This document shows positions 24,828-35,700 of a stretch of 64,000 nucleotides of DNA, one piece after another. Origin of the DNA: Theobroma cacao (Eukaryota; Streptophyta; Magnoliopsida; Malvales; Malvaceae). The notes beneath the pieces are model-generated. The model had not been told where the DNA came from and made no database searches. It saw nothing but the letters and a program-made list of their open reading frames with translations. Where the stretch lies: the NCBI RefSeq assembly GCF_000208745.1, contig NC_030854.1:29967462-30031461 (forward strand). Direction: 5' to 3'. Each line of letters opens with the position of its first letter. Within the stretch, counting starts at the first letter, position 1. The position numbers and the translations under genes are program-made.

Positions 24828-25140
24828 TATCGTTACATTACTTTTTTTATTTTTGAATTCTAGCTAAAATGTATCGATATATTTATTAATGTATCGATAC
24901 ATTGTGCATATATCGATACATTTGAACTTGCTTGTAAAGGTTTTGATATTCTATTTAAAATGTATCGATACATTTGTTAATGTATCAATATTTTTGAGAA
25001 AGTAAGCATTTTGTTGTATTTCTATCGATACATTTGAGAACATATCAATAGATTGAGTGGAATTTTTGAGTTTTGACTTTCCTCAAAAATATGTATCGAT
25101 AGATTTTAAAATCTATCAATAGTTGTCCAAATGTATCTGT
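24828..25140. repeat. Cluster of TATCGATA palindromes
   Basis: Six perfect TATCGATA octamers occur at 24872, 24892, 24911, 24963, 25023 and 25094, most inside a longer ATGTATCGATACATTT context. Degenerate copies (ATGTATCGTTACATT at 24826, CATATCAATAGATT near 25041, AAATCTATCAATAG near 25110) lie between and beside them. Spacing is irregular (19-71 bp), so it is not a simple tandem array. Similar arrays may belong to a retroelement LTR or spacer, but I cannot assign a family. Confidence 0.7.
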
Positions 25141-25259
25141 AGACACCAATTTTAACCAAAATATTAATATAACAAAAGAATTGAAAATAAAAAAAAATAA
25201 AAAGCCGACTAGGCATGGGGACAAAGTCATGCATAGCATAGCTAGGTACAATAACGTAT

Positions 25260-26275
25260 TGCCAAACGCAAGAAATCTTCAGAAAAACCTATCAACCTAT
25301 AGCATTTTTCTTTAAAATGACCTTTCTTGTTGTAGTACGTATAGACAATATCTTTCTTGAATTTCTTTCTATCATTTGATACAATAGCCAATGTAAACAA
25401 ATCTAGATTTGGTTAAGATTGAACCAGTAAGTTCCTTTATATCTCTTCTCTTAACACTAAGCTATAAACCTTATCTAAATGAGGAATGAGATCTAACAAA
25501 ATGATTTGAGACCTTATAGCAGAAAAAGATTCATTTAAGTTATTCAAGAGTCTAAAAAACATATCCTTTTGAAGTTGACTAGTATACTTCTTGAAACAAT
25601 TAGGATTACATTTACCACACTCCCATTGTGGCAATAGTTGATAATTTCTCATTTCTTCTCATATCCCTTTAGTTCAATGGAGTATGTGTCTATTGATTTT
25701 GTGCCCTGACTAGCATTTTCTAATGCATATTGTAAGTTGCAAACTTGAGTATCATCAGGTTGTGAAAAATTTTATCTTAAAGTATTTCATATTTATGCTG
25801 CATATTCCATATAGAACATAGTTGATGCTACTAGTGGAGTGATTGATTTTAGCAACCAAGCCACAATTAGATTACTGCACTGTGGATATACACTTAATCC
25901 ATAGTGCAAATAATGAATTTGTTGAAGTTGATTTGTTGATAATGCCATTAAGAAAACCTATCTTGTTCTTAATTGATATGATTAAAAGAAAAGGTCTACT
26001 CTATGGTACATAATTATTTGTATTGAGTTTTGGATTAATCATAACTAATCTAGGATGATTAGAGTGACGCAAATAATAAAGGGATAAAGGATCTTTGACT
26101 GGTGACACAATCAATTTGGAAATCGTTAAATCTGCAATTGAAATAACAAACTCAGCAAAAGTAATACAGTAATTGAAGCAAGAATCAATATTGATCAAAG
26201 TAATAATAAGCAAGAATCTATATCAAATTAAGTAAAGCTCAAGAACAAATCAAGATATTCAAGAACTTTAACTGT
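25260..26275 (-). pseudogene. Copia retrotransposon gag relic
   Basis: Read on the minus strand after the LTR and primer-binding site: DPLSLYYLRHSNHPRLVMIN and PKLNTNNYVPWSR (the gag start typical of plant Copia), stops and shifts around 25950-25700, then LPQWECGKCNPNC, LNNLNESFSAIRSQIILLD and VYSLVLREE (mid-gag), and finally YTYYNKKGHFKEKC, which is the CCHC zinc knuckle with its first two cysteines changed to Tyr. No protease, integrase or reverse transcriptase follows. A truncated, inactive element. Confidence 0.8.
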
Positions 26276-26287
26276 GCTTTGATACCG
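26276..26287 (-). other. Retrotransposon primer-binding site
   Basis: On the minus strand CGGTATCAAAGC sits immediately after the LTR end. It differs at two bases from TGGTATCAGAGC, the site complementary to initiator methionine tRNA used by many plant LTR elements. It links the LTR to the gag relic. Confidence 0.75.
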
Positions 26288-26485
26288 TGTTTGAACTTGT
26301 AGAAAACTTGAGAGAAAAGTCGAGAAGACAAGCTTGTGAAATGAGAAAATGTGTATTTTCTTATTATTAGAAAATAACTACTACATCAATATATATATAC
26401 AAGTGTAACAGCCAATAAAAATATAAAAAGAGCAACTAACTCAACTAACTATTCATAATAAAGTAAAAGTAACTAATCTATAACA
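26288..26485 (-). mobile_element. Copia 5' LTR (about 198 bp)
   Basis: On the minus strand the sequence opens TGTTATAGATTAGTTAC and closes TTCTACAAGTTCAAACA, giving the TG...CA ends of an LTR directly before the primer-binding site. A TATA-rich patch (TATATATAT, 26390-26399) and TTGTGTAC-like leader features lie inside. No 3' LTR was seen at lower coordinates, so the downstream half of the element is gone. Confidence 0.7.
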
Positions 26486-28041
26486 TACTTAAAAAGAAGC
26501 CCCAAAGGGCTTCCTCATTAACCCACGTGTCAATTGAGCCCATGCCCACGTTTTGAATCTCTAAACCATTTGTGAGTCCAACTTTACAAAAAGAAGCAAT
26601 CAACCCACGTTTCTGCATCCTTGAAATTCATATATGTTTTCTTCATAACTAGAGAAGCTACATTTTCTAGGAATGAGTTTTTTACCTGTGAAACTTGAAG
26701 GAAGGGCTTTGAAATCTCTAGCATGGTTCTGAAACAAAATCCAATTTGCCTACGATAGTAAGTCATTTGATCCTATTCGTATTTCTCTGTGCATTCCCAT
26801 CCCCTATTCTTTGACTCTTCAACTTAGATCTACTTGATTGTTTTCATCTTTTCACCTTTCCTCATTCTCGGCTTCCTCTCGGGTCTACACTATACTTCAA
26901 GCTTGCTGTTGAGTCGGCTTGGGGAACAATAGGGAATCATGAATTTTGAATATTTGATCATAGATTTCGGTCAAAGAGTTTGAGCTTTTAGGATTAAATG
27001 CTGTGTTTGCTTTTTCAGATTTCATTTTGGCCTTTGGATTTTGTATGCTGTGAGGACGTGTGTGGTCTGATATGGGTGCCATGTGTAGCCTATTGGTTCT
27101 TGCCATATGTCTATTTTGTTTTTTGTTCTATCTTGCTTATTATTCTTCACTTCAATATTTAGCACTTCTTAGATTATAACAAGTTTTTAGTTTAAGGTCC
27201 TTTCTCATGTCTGTCTTTCTTTTTTTCTTGCTTTAATTTTACCGTTCTTCAATTTGAGTTTTGTTAATAATCTATATAGATAATTGATTATTAACTGCTC
27301 ATTTTGATTTCCTTTCTATTTTTTGCACTCAACTGTTTTTCTTTTTTTTTAATTGAGTTTTTATGAATTCTCATGTTTAAAGAAGTTTTAAGTTATTAGT
27401 TGTTTCTAAGACCTCTGCTTTGATTTAAAGTGTTGTTCATGTTTCTTTTTGTTTTTGTGAGTTTTCCCTTTTGTTTATTTTAGTGTGAGATTTATATTTA
27501 AAATTCCTGTTACAATTTGATCATTCAATTTATTGTTTTTTTATTTTATATCTATGTAATCATAATTGATGTTAAACAACATAAGAATCATCTTATGAAT
27601 TCTGATTGAATTCTCATATTGACTTAAAATTAATGTTGTTTTTTTTTCTCTTATGCTTTTGGCCTTGCAGTGCGTTTATCAATATCAAATTCTCTGTTGG
27701 TACAAGTTGCTGCTGGAAAGTGTAATGTCTTATGATTATATTAAGTTTAGTTACAATATTTGATTATTTGCTCTGTAGTTTTAATTTATTCATCTCTTTT
27801 CTTGCTTAAGTCTTGACATTATTATCTTTCAAATCTTATAAATAAGTTAGTCAAACCAATTAAAGAGTCATACCTTATCAAGGTCAGTTAGAGTAGAGGT
27901 GGGCCGGAAGTTAATATACTAAATTAATTAGTTTTCAAAATAAAATACTAAATCAACTGATTTTGTCAAATCCAATAAAAAATTAGTTGAAATTCTTTTC
28001 AAATCTATAACATATTTAAAAGGACGCTCAATGAGGCTTCC

Positions 28042-28192
28042 AGAGTTAACCGCATGGAGGATAGAGAGAGTAAAAGGGAATATATGTTGAAGCAAAGAGA
28101 GGGGTGCAAAGGGGTCAGAGTAAACCGCGTGAAGGTCAAATAGAGAGAAAGAGAAAAAATACTGAAGTAAAGAGAGGGGGTGCAAAGAGATC
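28042..28192 (+). repeat. 75-bp tandem pair inside a Helitron end
   Basis: AGAGTTAACCGCATGGAGG at 28042 and AGAGTAAACCGCGTGAAGG at 28117 begin two copies that both end in AAAGAGAGGGG(G)TGCAAAG. They lie just inside the Helitron 3' terminus. Confidence 0.75.
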
Positions 28193-28220
28193 CGTGTGTT
28201 GCACACGGGTAATATTCTAG
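28192..28220 (+). mobile_element. Helitron 3' terminus
   Basis: A perfect 7-bp stem with 3-nt loop, CCGTGTGTTGCACACGG (28192-28208), is followed after eight bases by CTAG (28217-28220) and then T. Hairpin, about 10 nt spacer, CTRR and a T on the flank are the diagnostic 3' end of plant Helitrons. The 5' end (A|TC...) was not located, so the length of the element is unknown. Confidence 0.75.
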
Positions 28221-28221
28221 T

Positions 28222-28385
28222 AATCTATAAAAGTTAGAATCACTATGCCTACTATAAATATAACTCGTGCCACACTTCTTGACTTTGTTATATGTACACC
28301 ATTTGGCTACTTTCCCGATTTACACTTTCTTCAAGTGTATATCAATTTTTTTTTCAAGTATTATCTTTTTGCTCAATTTAGTAAT
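28222..28385 (+). repeat. Direct repeat, copy B
   Basis: Begins right after the Helitron end with AATCTATAAAAGTTAGAATC, then ATGCCTACTATAAATATAAC, CTTGACTTTGTTATATGTACA and TTCTTCAAGT. It partners copy A at 23905-24060. Confidence 0.6.
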
Positions 28386-29691
28386 TATTAAATCCATGAA
28401 CTAGTATGATTATCCTTTGATCATTTTTTATGTAAAATTTTGAATTCGTCACTAAATGTGATCATATTCAATCAATTGATCATTAAAATCTTAAATCCGT
28501 CACTAAATGTGATCATATTCAATCACAAGTATTGATAATGCTTCACATGTGAATTTATAAATCCATGTACAATTTTAAATGTGTGTTTTAATTTTCTCTT
28601 TCAACTTATGATTGGCTAAAGTATTGAGAAAAATGCTAACACTTTCTAGCTGCTAATATACCAAAATAATAATATCTCCTTAATTTTCAACTTTTATTTT
28701 TTTTTTGAATTTTGAGAAAAGGGGATTTGAACTTGTTTATTAAATAGAGAGATAGATCAATCAATAAACTAAATGCTCGAATGTAATTTTCATCTAATTA
28801 AGAAAGAGAATTTTGTCTCATAGATTGATTTTCCAAATTTGATAATCAAATGGATGAGATTTGAAAAGTCATAATTGAAATATTACAATATATATATATA
28901 TATATATTATTTTGTAATTTTAAATTTTAATTTATGTAAGAAATGTTATTTTTGTAAAAATTGATCGAAACTCAACTCAATAATTTGGATAAAATCAATA
29001 ACCTGAATCAAATTCATTTGCAATTTGAAATGGTTTGAAATTTTATATCAAAATTCAAAAAAATGAAGTAGACCAAACTTTATTGGACAGATCTACGTGT
29101 CACCTCTATTGAAATAAAAGTTAATTGTCAAAAACAAATTTAGGTGTTTCCACAAAGCATATCCCTTTCCCTCACTCTTCTGTCTCCTCTCTCTATCCCT
29201 ACTTCCAAATTGAATCTCAACATTTTAAAAATGCTTTATTCAATCCTTCTAATATATTATTATTATTATACATTAATAGAAGGAATCCTCTTATATGTTT
29301 TTAAATAATTTATATTTTGTTTATTTAATTCTTGAATTTCATATTTTATTAGTATAAAATCTTTTATAACAATATATTCTTTTTTGATTTGAGATCGTGA
29401 GATTTAAACTTTCAAATTTTCAATTGAAATTGCTTTAAAAATATTTAAATACTTTGTATTATATGTATATCTGATTATATTAAACAAAATAAAATAAAGT
29501 ATATTATTTTGCTTTTACTTTTTCTTTTCTTTTTTTTACTTTTACTTTTACTGAAAAAAAAAGTATATTATTTTACTGTGCAGTTGCATGTTAAGGATTT
29601 AACAAGTCCAGAAGTTTTTCCATTTCCTTCTCAGTTCCCAGCTTTGTTTGTACGCCACCAAAAAAAAAAAAGTTACTGCTAGAGATACAGG

Positions 29692-29699
29692 GCGCCAAA
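29692..29699 (-). promoter_or_regulatory. Candidate E2F site upstream of the helicase gene
   Basis: GCGCCAAA on the plus strand is TTTGGCGC on the minus strand, a perfect match to the E2F consensus TTTSSCGC, 61 bp before the start codon. E2F-DP factors drive S-phase genes in plants, which suits a replication-fork helicase. Motif and position only. Confidence 0.55.
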
Positions 29700-29760
29700 C
29701 TGAAAGGCAAAAGCAAAGGGCGAAGGCTGAAGCTCCAAAAATTCAAAATTTGTTTGTAAA

Positions 29761-32700
29761 ATGGAATTGGATGAATGGGAGTTGAGCGCTGAAGAATGGG
29801 ATTATCTTGAAAGAGACGCTTTCCAGAAGATCGCTCAGCAGCGCAACCATTCCTCTTATTCTTCTTCTTCTTTCAATCAAAATCCCATCACCCATTCTCC
29901 TTCTGCAAAGGCAGTTACTTTCTCCTTTTTCTTTTTCTTTTTTTTTGTGTGGCATTTTCTGGGTTTTGATTCTTTTTTTCTTTTCATTTTGTGGGTTTTT
30001 ATTGTTTTTTTCTTTTTATTTATGATTCAGGCTGGAGCTTCATCCGGAACATTGCCTTCATCAATTGCGCCAAAAACAAAACCTGGTCAGTTGCTTTCTT
30101 TATGTACTTGTTACTTATGAATTATAAAGCCCACATTGCTTTGAACCAATTTCTTCCCAGCAGCAGATCAATGCTCCAAGGAACAACTACCAAAGCTCTC
30201 TGTCAAATTTATCCTCCACGCCACTGGAAACATTGCTGCTAAATTTTCCTATAAACAGGTTTAATGTTTATGTGCATCACTTTCTTTCTTGTGACACTGC
30301 TTTTACTTATACACTTATACTCTATGCTTTTATCTTTATTTAGGTGTTAGTTGATGCTTTCCGTAAAATCCCTAAGGCCGCTTGGAATGCACAAGAAAGG
30401 TTCCTGTTCTTACTCTCAATTTACATCTGCTTATGCTTTTTTCTTTCTTTATGTTTTTTCCTGAGAATTATGACTCTGTGGTTGGCAAATTTTCTGTCAC
30501 TTTCATGTTAAGTCAACCTTAGCCTTAGCCTGATCTGATACTGTTGAAACTGCAGATTATGGATGCTCCCGCTATCTTCTTTGTCATCAGCAGAAAAAGT
30601 TCTTTGTGAAGTATCTGGTTTTAAAGTTGAGGTTATAACTATTGCAACCTTGTTTTTCTCACATTAACAATACACTATCTTTTTGCTAAATTGCGGAGTT
30701 TGACTTTAATATGGCTAACTATTTGTTGTGATGTCATCAAGGTAGAGAATTTACATCCCTTGGTGCAGCGTGCTATTGCTGCTGCCTCTGCACTTCCAGA
30801 TCTTCGAGGTAAAATTGGCGTCTATAATTTAGTTTGTGCTATGTGTGTAAGAATGTTTCCTTTTCAGCTTCCCCTGATATAAAAGTACTCTTCACTTGTT
30901 GAATAAATTTGAGTTTTCTATTGGTGTTCACTTTCATACAATTTCAAAGTTTGTATTTTTTTCCCCCAAGTGTGGTATGACAGGATTCCTAGCTATATTG
31001 AATCAAAGCTTCTACCATTTCAGCGAGATGGTGTTAGGTATGTGATAACCGTGGAGATTTTTTTCCAATAGAATGTAGCTTTGTGATGTAATCAATTCCT
31101 GTCTCTTTTAAGAAAATGAAAACTTTTACCTTCTCATTCTTTGATCTTAAGTATATGATGTTTTTATTATATGTTATTCCTTGTCTCAGATTTGTATTGC
31201 AACATGGAGGGCGTGCACTTCTAGCTGACGAAATGGGACTGGGAAAGACTTTACAGGCAAATAGTATTGAAGTTTTTTTTTTTTTTTTATATGAAATGAT
31301 CTGTTCTTTCAATACCTTTATATGAATTATGTAGCTACATAGTGTCCAACTCTTAATAATAGCGCATCAGAAATAAAGGTCTAATAATCTGCAAGCATTC
31401 TCCCAAGATTTTTTTTTTGGAGTGTACCTTATGGACACTCTTGAGTTGCTTTATACTTGTTGACAGCAGTATGTATATGGTTCAAAGTCAACTTTTCTGT
31501 AATTTATTCTTTATGTACCAACAATGCTTATAATCAAGATGCATTTTCTCACTGGAAGATAAAACCATGATAAGTGTTCTATGTATTATGATCTTTCAGA
31601 TGGTCAATATGTTGATAACTAGCAAATTTATTCACGGCAAGGCATTGGAATCTTTTCTTTTGTGGAGCAAAATAGACAAATTTTTAACTTTTATGGAGTA
31701 GTTGTTTTGCAATCTTTACACCAGCCGTGAACCTTTACCTTTTTCTTTTGGATTTCAATGACTCATCTTCTATTGTTGCTTTTTGATGTAATTGTCTTCT
31801 ATCAGTTAAGGAATACTGTGTCACAATGCTTCCTCCTCTTTATCTTTTTCTGTGGATTAGACAAACTATGATAGGGAGTTTTATCAAGGATATATTTTGA
31901 TGTAGCATGATTTGTACTTTATTGTTAGGATTATGATGCTAAATAATAGAAATTTATATTTTGATTATAAAAACTAGAATCAACTTTGCAAAAGATCATG
32001 TTGCATCATATTCTTGAAATTTTACCAAACAGAAACTAGTTTACTGCTTTATGATTTTCATTTTATTTTTCGGTTTTGGGCTGCTTATTGAATCCTTATG
32101 GTCTGGCAGGCTATTGCTGTTGCTGCATGTATTCGTGACTCTTGGCCTGTTCTTGTACTTGCACCATCTTCTTTGCGTTTGCATTGGGCTTCAGTAAGTG
32201 CTCATCATCTTCAGGTTTAGGTGTCTGAGAAAAAAAATTTTTTTTTTTTGGTGGGGGGGGGGGCAAAAATGCTTATAATTTTGCTGTCATGCAGATGATT
32301 CAACAGTGGCTGAATATTCCTCCGTCAGATATAGTTGTATGCTATTTGGATTTCTCTCGCAAGTTTTTTTTGTCTCTTTTACCACATGGGAAAATAGAAA
32401 AGAAAAATGTAGTTCCTAACTTGTGAATACTTGTAGGTTATTTTTTCTCAAGTGGGTGGATCAAACAAAGGTGGATTCACAATATTGTCCTCAAAATGCA
32501 AGGATGGTATTCATCTTGATGGCCTGTTCAACATCATCTCCTATGATTTGGTACCAAAGTTAGAAAATGTATTAATGGCATCAGAGTTTAAGGCAAGTAC
32601 AATCATTTTTTCTTTTTGAGTTTTATACTCTTCCATATGTTTAACTTATCACCATCTTGCATCCATTGTCTGTGAGTAGAGGTTTGTTGATTAAAGACCT

Positions 32701-35700
32701 AGTTTAAATGGACATATTAATAAGATGAATAGAAGATTTAAGATGATTGAAGGTTGACTTCAATATGGTGTCTAAACTGTTTTTTTGTTGAAAACATCTA
32801 AAAGGCAGCGTTGAGATTATGGATGGAAGCAATTTAAGAAAATGTGGAAACTGAAAACAATTTAATAAAAAGTAACAAATTTAAAAAAGTATGTAACAAA
32901 GTGGATTATTCGATCTTTGCTTTGATATATTTACTTGTACAGTTATACTGTATATGATATGATGATGTTATGGATTTTCTAATATGATCCCAACTTTGAT
33001 GGTAAAGTTGATGATATCTACTCCCTACCTGAACAGTAAGAAGAATTTAACTTTATACTAAAATATCTTGGTTTATTTATAAAGAATTAAAATGACTAAA
33101 ATAAGGACAAGTTTGGAGGATGGAAAGAAACATTTTCAGTTCTTTTTTATGTTAGAGATTTTATATTCTCCGGAAGGTCCTAGGACACAAATTACATTTT
33201 ATAAGAACAGTTGACTTAATATTAGATTTGTGGAAAACCTTAGTTGTTTGTATTTGTTGTACATGCACATTTGTGTGTTAGAAAGTACATGACTTGTTCA
33301 TGTCGCTTAGAGATGTCCTATTTTCTTGGTAATTTTTTTCTGTTCTCATATGCTTCTACCAATGATTTTCTTCCTCCTTTTTGTAGGTTGTGATTGCAGA
33401 TGAATCTCATTTTTTGAAAAATGCTCAAGCAAAGAGGACAACAACTTCCCTTCCCATAATAAAGGTGTTTCTCTCTTGATAGATGATGAATTGGAGCTTA
33501 AATCTGCTTTATTATTGACTATGTTCACACTTAAATGCATGGTGAATTCTTTCATTTGCTGAAAGCATATTCTTCTAAAGCCACTAAGATGCATAGCTCT
33601 TCAAAATGCTTCAATTGGCTGGTTTTGGTGAATAATAGTGGATAAGAATTCAATATAGACCATGTAAAGGGTCAGATCAACACTGTCTCATCATTCAGGT
33701 ATGTATGACTAATGACCAGGCTAGGTGTGGTGAAGCAAGCTGCAAGCAATTCACAAAATGGAACAGAAAATTGTGTAGGTATAATTTCACATGAGATTGC
33801 ATGTTTTTGATATGGATGAAAAGGAGCATGCAGGAATGATGATAATTAGCTAAAAAGTACTTTGAATGACTTTAGTGCTTGCTGGGTTGTACTTAGTTTT
33901 CTCATTGTTGCTTTTGGTTGAAATTTCAGAAAGCTCAATATGCAATGTTGCTTACTGGAACTCCAGCTTTATCCCGACCAATTGAGCTGTTCAAGCAGGT
34001 GCTCTGAATGTTATCAGGAAACAATGATTTGCTACATTTAGAGCTTTCTGAAGTTGCATTGTAGTAATTCTGTGGAAAATTTTGTACCATTGGCAGCTGG
34101 AAGCCTTGTATCCTGATGTATATAGGAAAATTTATGAATATGGTGACCGTTACTGCAAAGGCGTAAGTAACATTCTTCTGAGGTTGACAGATCTTCAATG
34201 TTATTCAAGACTGCCATTACATTAGGTATTGAGCAACTTTGTTTCTTGTTGCACAAATCTTCCAGGGAATATTTGGAACTTATCAAGGTGCGAGTAACCA
34301 TGAAGAATTGCACAATTTGATGAAGGCTACAGTCATGATCCGCAGGCTTAAGAAGGATGTTCTTTGTCAGCTACCCATGAAGCGTAGGCAACAGGTACAG
34401 ATATATGCTAATGTTCTGTTGTCTAATCCGCTTTTTCCATCTTGCTAGCCTCACTTTAGAGAGCTTACTTCATATCAAATATTTGAATCATAACAAAAGT
34501 TGATTTTTGCGTGTACGATAAATAGCATTATAGTTCTATTGTCTAAAGAATTGAAAAAGTGGGAAGTGGTGCTGAAATCATCATTAATTTATTGGACTAA
34601 AAAATATCTTTAAAATTGAATCAGTAAGATTAATGATCCGGCAGCAGTCTGGTGCTGCAGCATTGATATTTGGAAACTTCCTTGTCATGTGTCCTGACTC
34701 TCATGTGGCTGTGGGTGTGAATTAAGCATTGCTTCTTCTGTTCTTCTGGAAATTTGTTAAATCTTGAAATTTAGGATGAGAAGGTATATTCTTTTGGCTC
34801 CAGAAGAATGCTTAGTCATTCTTGTTCATAATATCCTGTTCTCATTTCTCATCTGCAGTTGTTGATATACATGTATGCAAGTACATTATACCATTGTATG
34901 AACGTTTACTTGAAGTTTCTTGAATGGAGTTGAGCTTTTATGTTCCATCTTAACTTTTTAGTAATTTGAAACAAATTCTCAGGTCTTCCTAGAGTTGACT
35001 GAAAAGGATATGAAAAAGATCAGTTCTTTGTTTCAGGAGGTAAATTTGCTCCGTATTAGTTGTTTTTCAATTTGAATTTCCTCTGAATCAATGGTGGAAT
35101 TGTAGCCAACTGTTGAATTAAATTTTTTGACTTTGTACATTATATGCTTATAGTTATATTGATATAGAGATTGGTAAACTACGTAGTTCATTTTTCTCTG
35201 ATAAATTAATAGTTCAGTATAGGCATCTACTCTCTTGCTGTTGCAGGTTCCCATTTTCTTCAGGTTCAGCTTGTGTGTGGATGTGCCTATAATAGCTAAC
35301 ATTACATTGTTGGATATCAGTGATTTCTCCATCATATTGACTTAATGTGTTTTAATCTTTAATACAATTCTTCTGTTTTCTGAGGTGAAAATGTGCATGT
35401 TATTTGTTTGCATCAAGTAGGTTCCTTAGGAAAATTTCTAAAGAGGGATAGGGATCTAAAAGTGCCACCTAATACCGCTGTACTATTTTGTAGTTGAATC
35501 TGGTAAAGGGAAAAATCAAGGCCCGCCGGTCAGAAGAGGAGGTTCACTCACTCAAACTTATTGAGAAGAATCTCATAAATAAGGTATCTATAAATGTTTT
35601 TTTATTTACTTTAAGTTGAAGTATGTATACATGCACAATTTCTATTTTCATGTTAGCATTGTTTTCCTTTACATTTGAAGCTAGACTAATTCTTTTTGGT

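Larger units (their letters stand above)
22324..29691. other. Repeat-rich intergenic region between GFAT and the helicase gene
   Basis: 7.4 kb with no intact gene. It holds the GFAT 3' UTR and polyadenylation signal, a diverged tandem duplication (22990-23470), retroelement-like sequence at about 24090-24800 (AGAGGAGTGAATTGGGTT, then TTTAGCCTCTTTGCTTACAT), a TATCGATA cluster, Copia remains (25260-26485), and a Helitron end (28192-28220). A T-rich, leader/intron-like stretch at 26760-27720 has no recognisable exon. 28700-29600 is plain AT-rich DNA. Confidence 0.7.

Noticed and set aside
24828..25140. CRISPR-like array
   Set aside because: Repeats are short palindromes at irregular spacing in a plant nuclear genome, with no uniform spacers.
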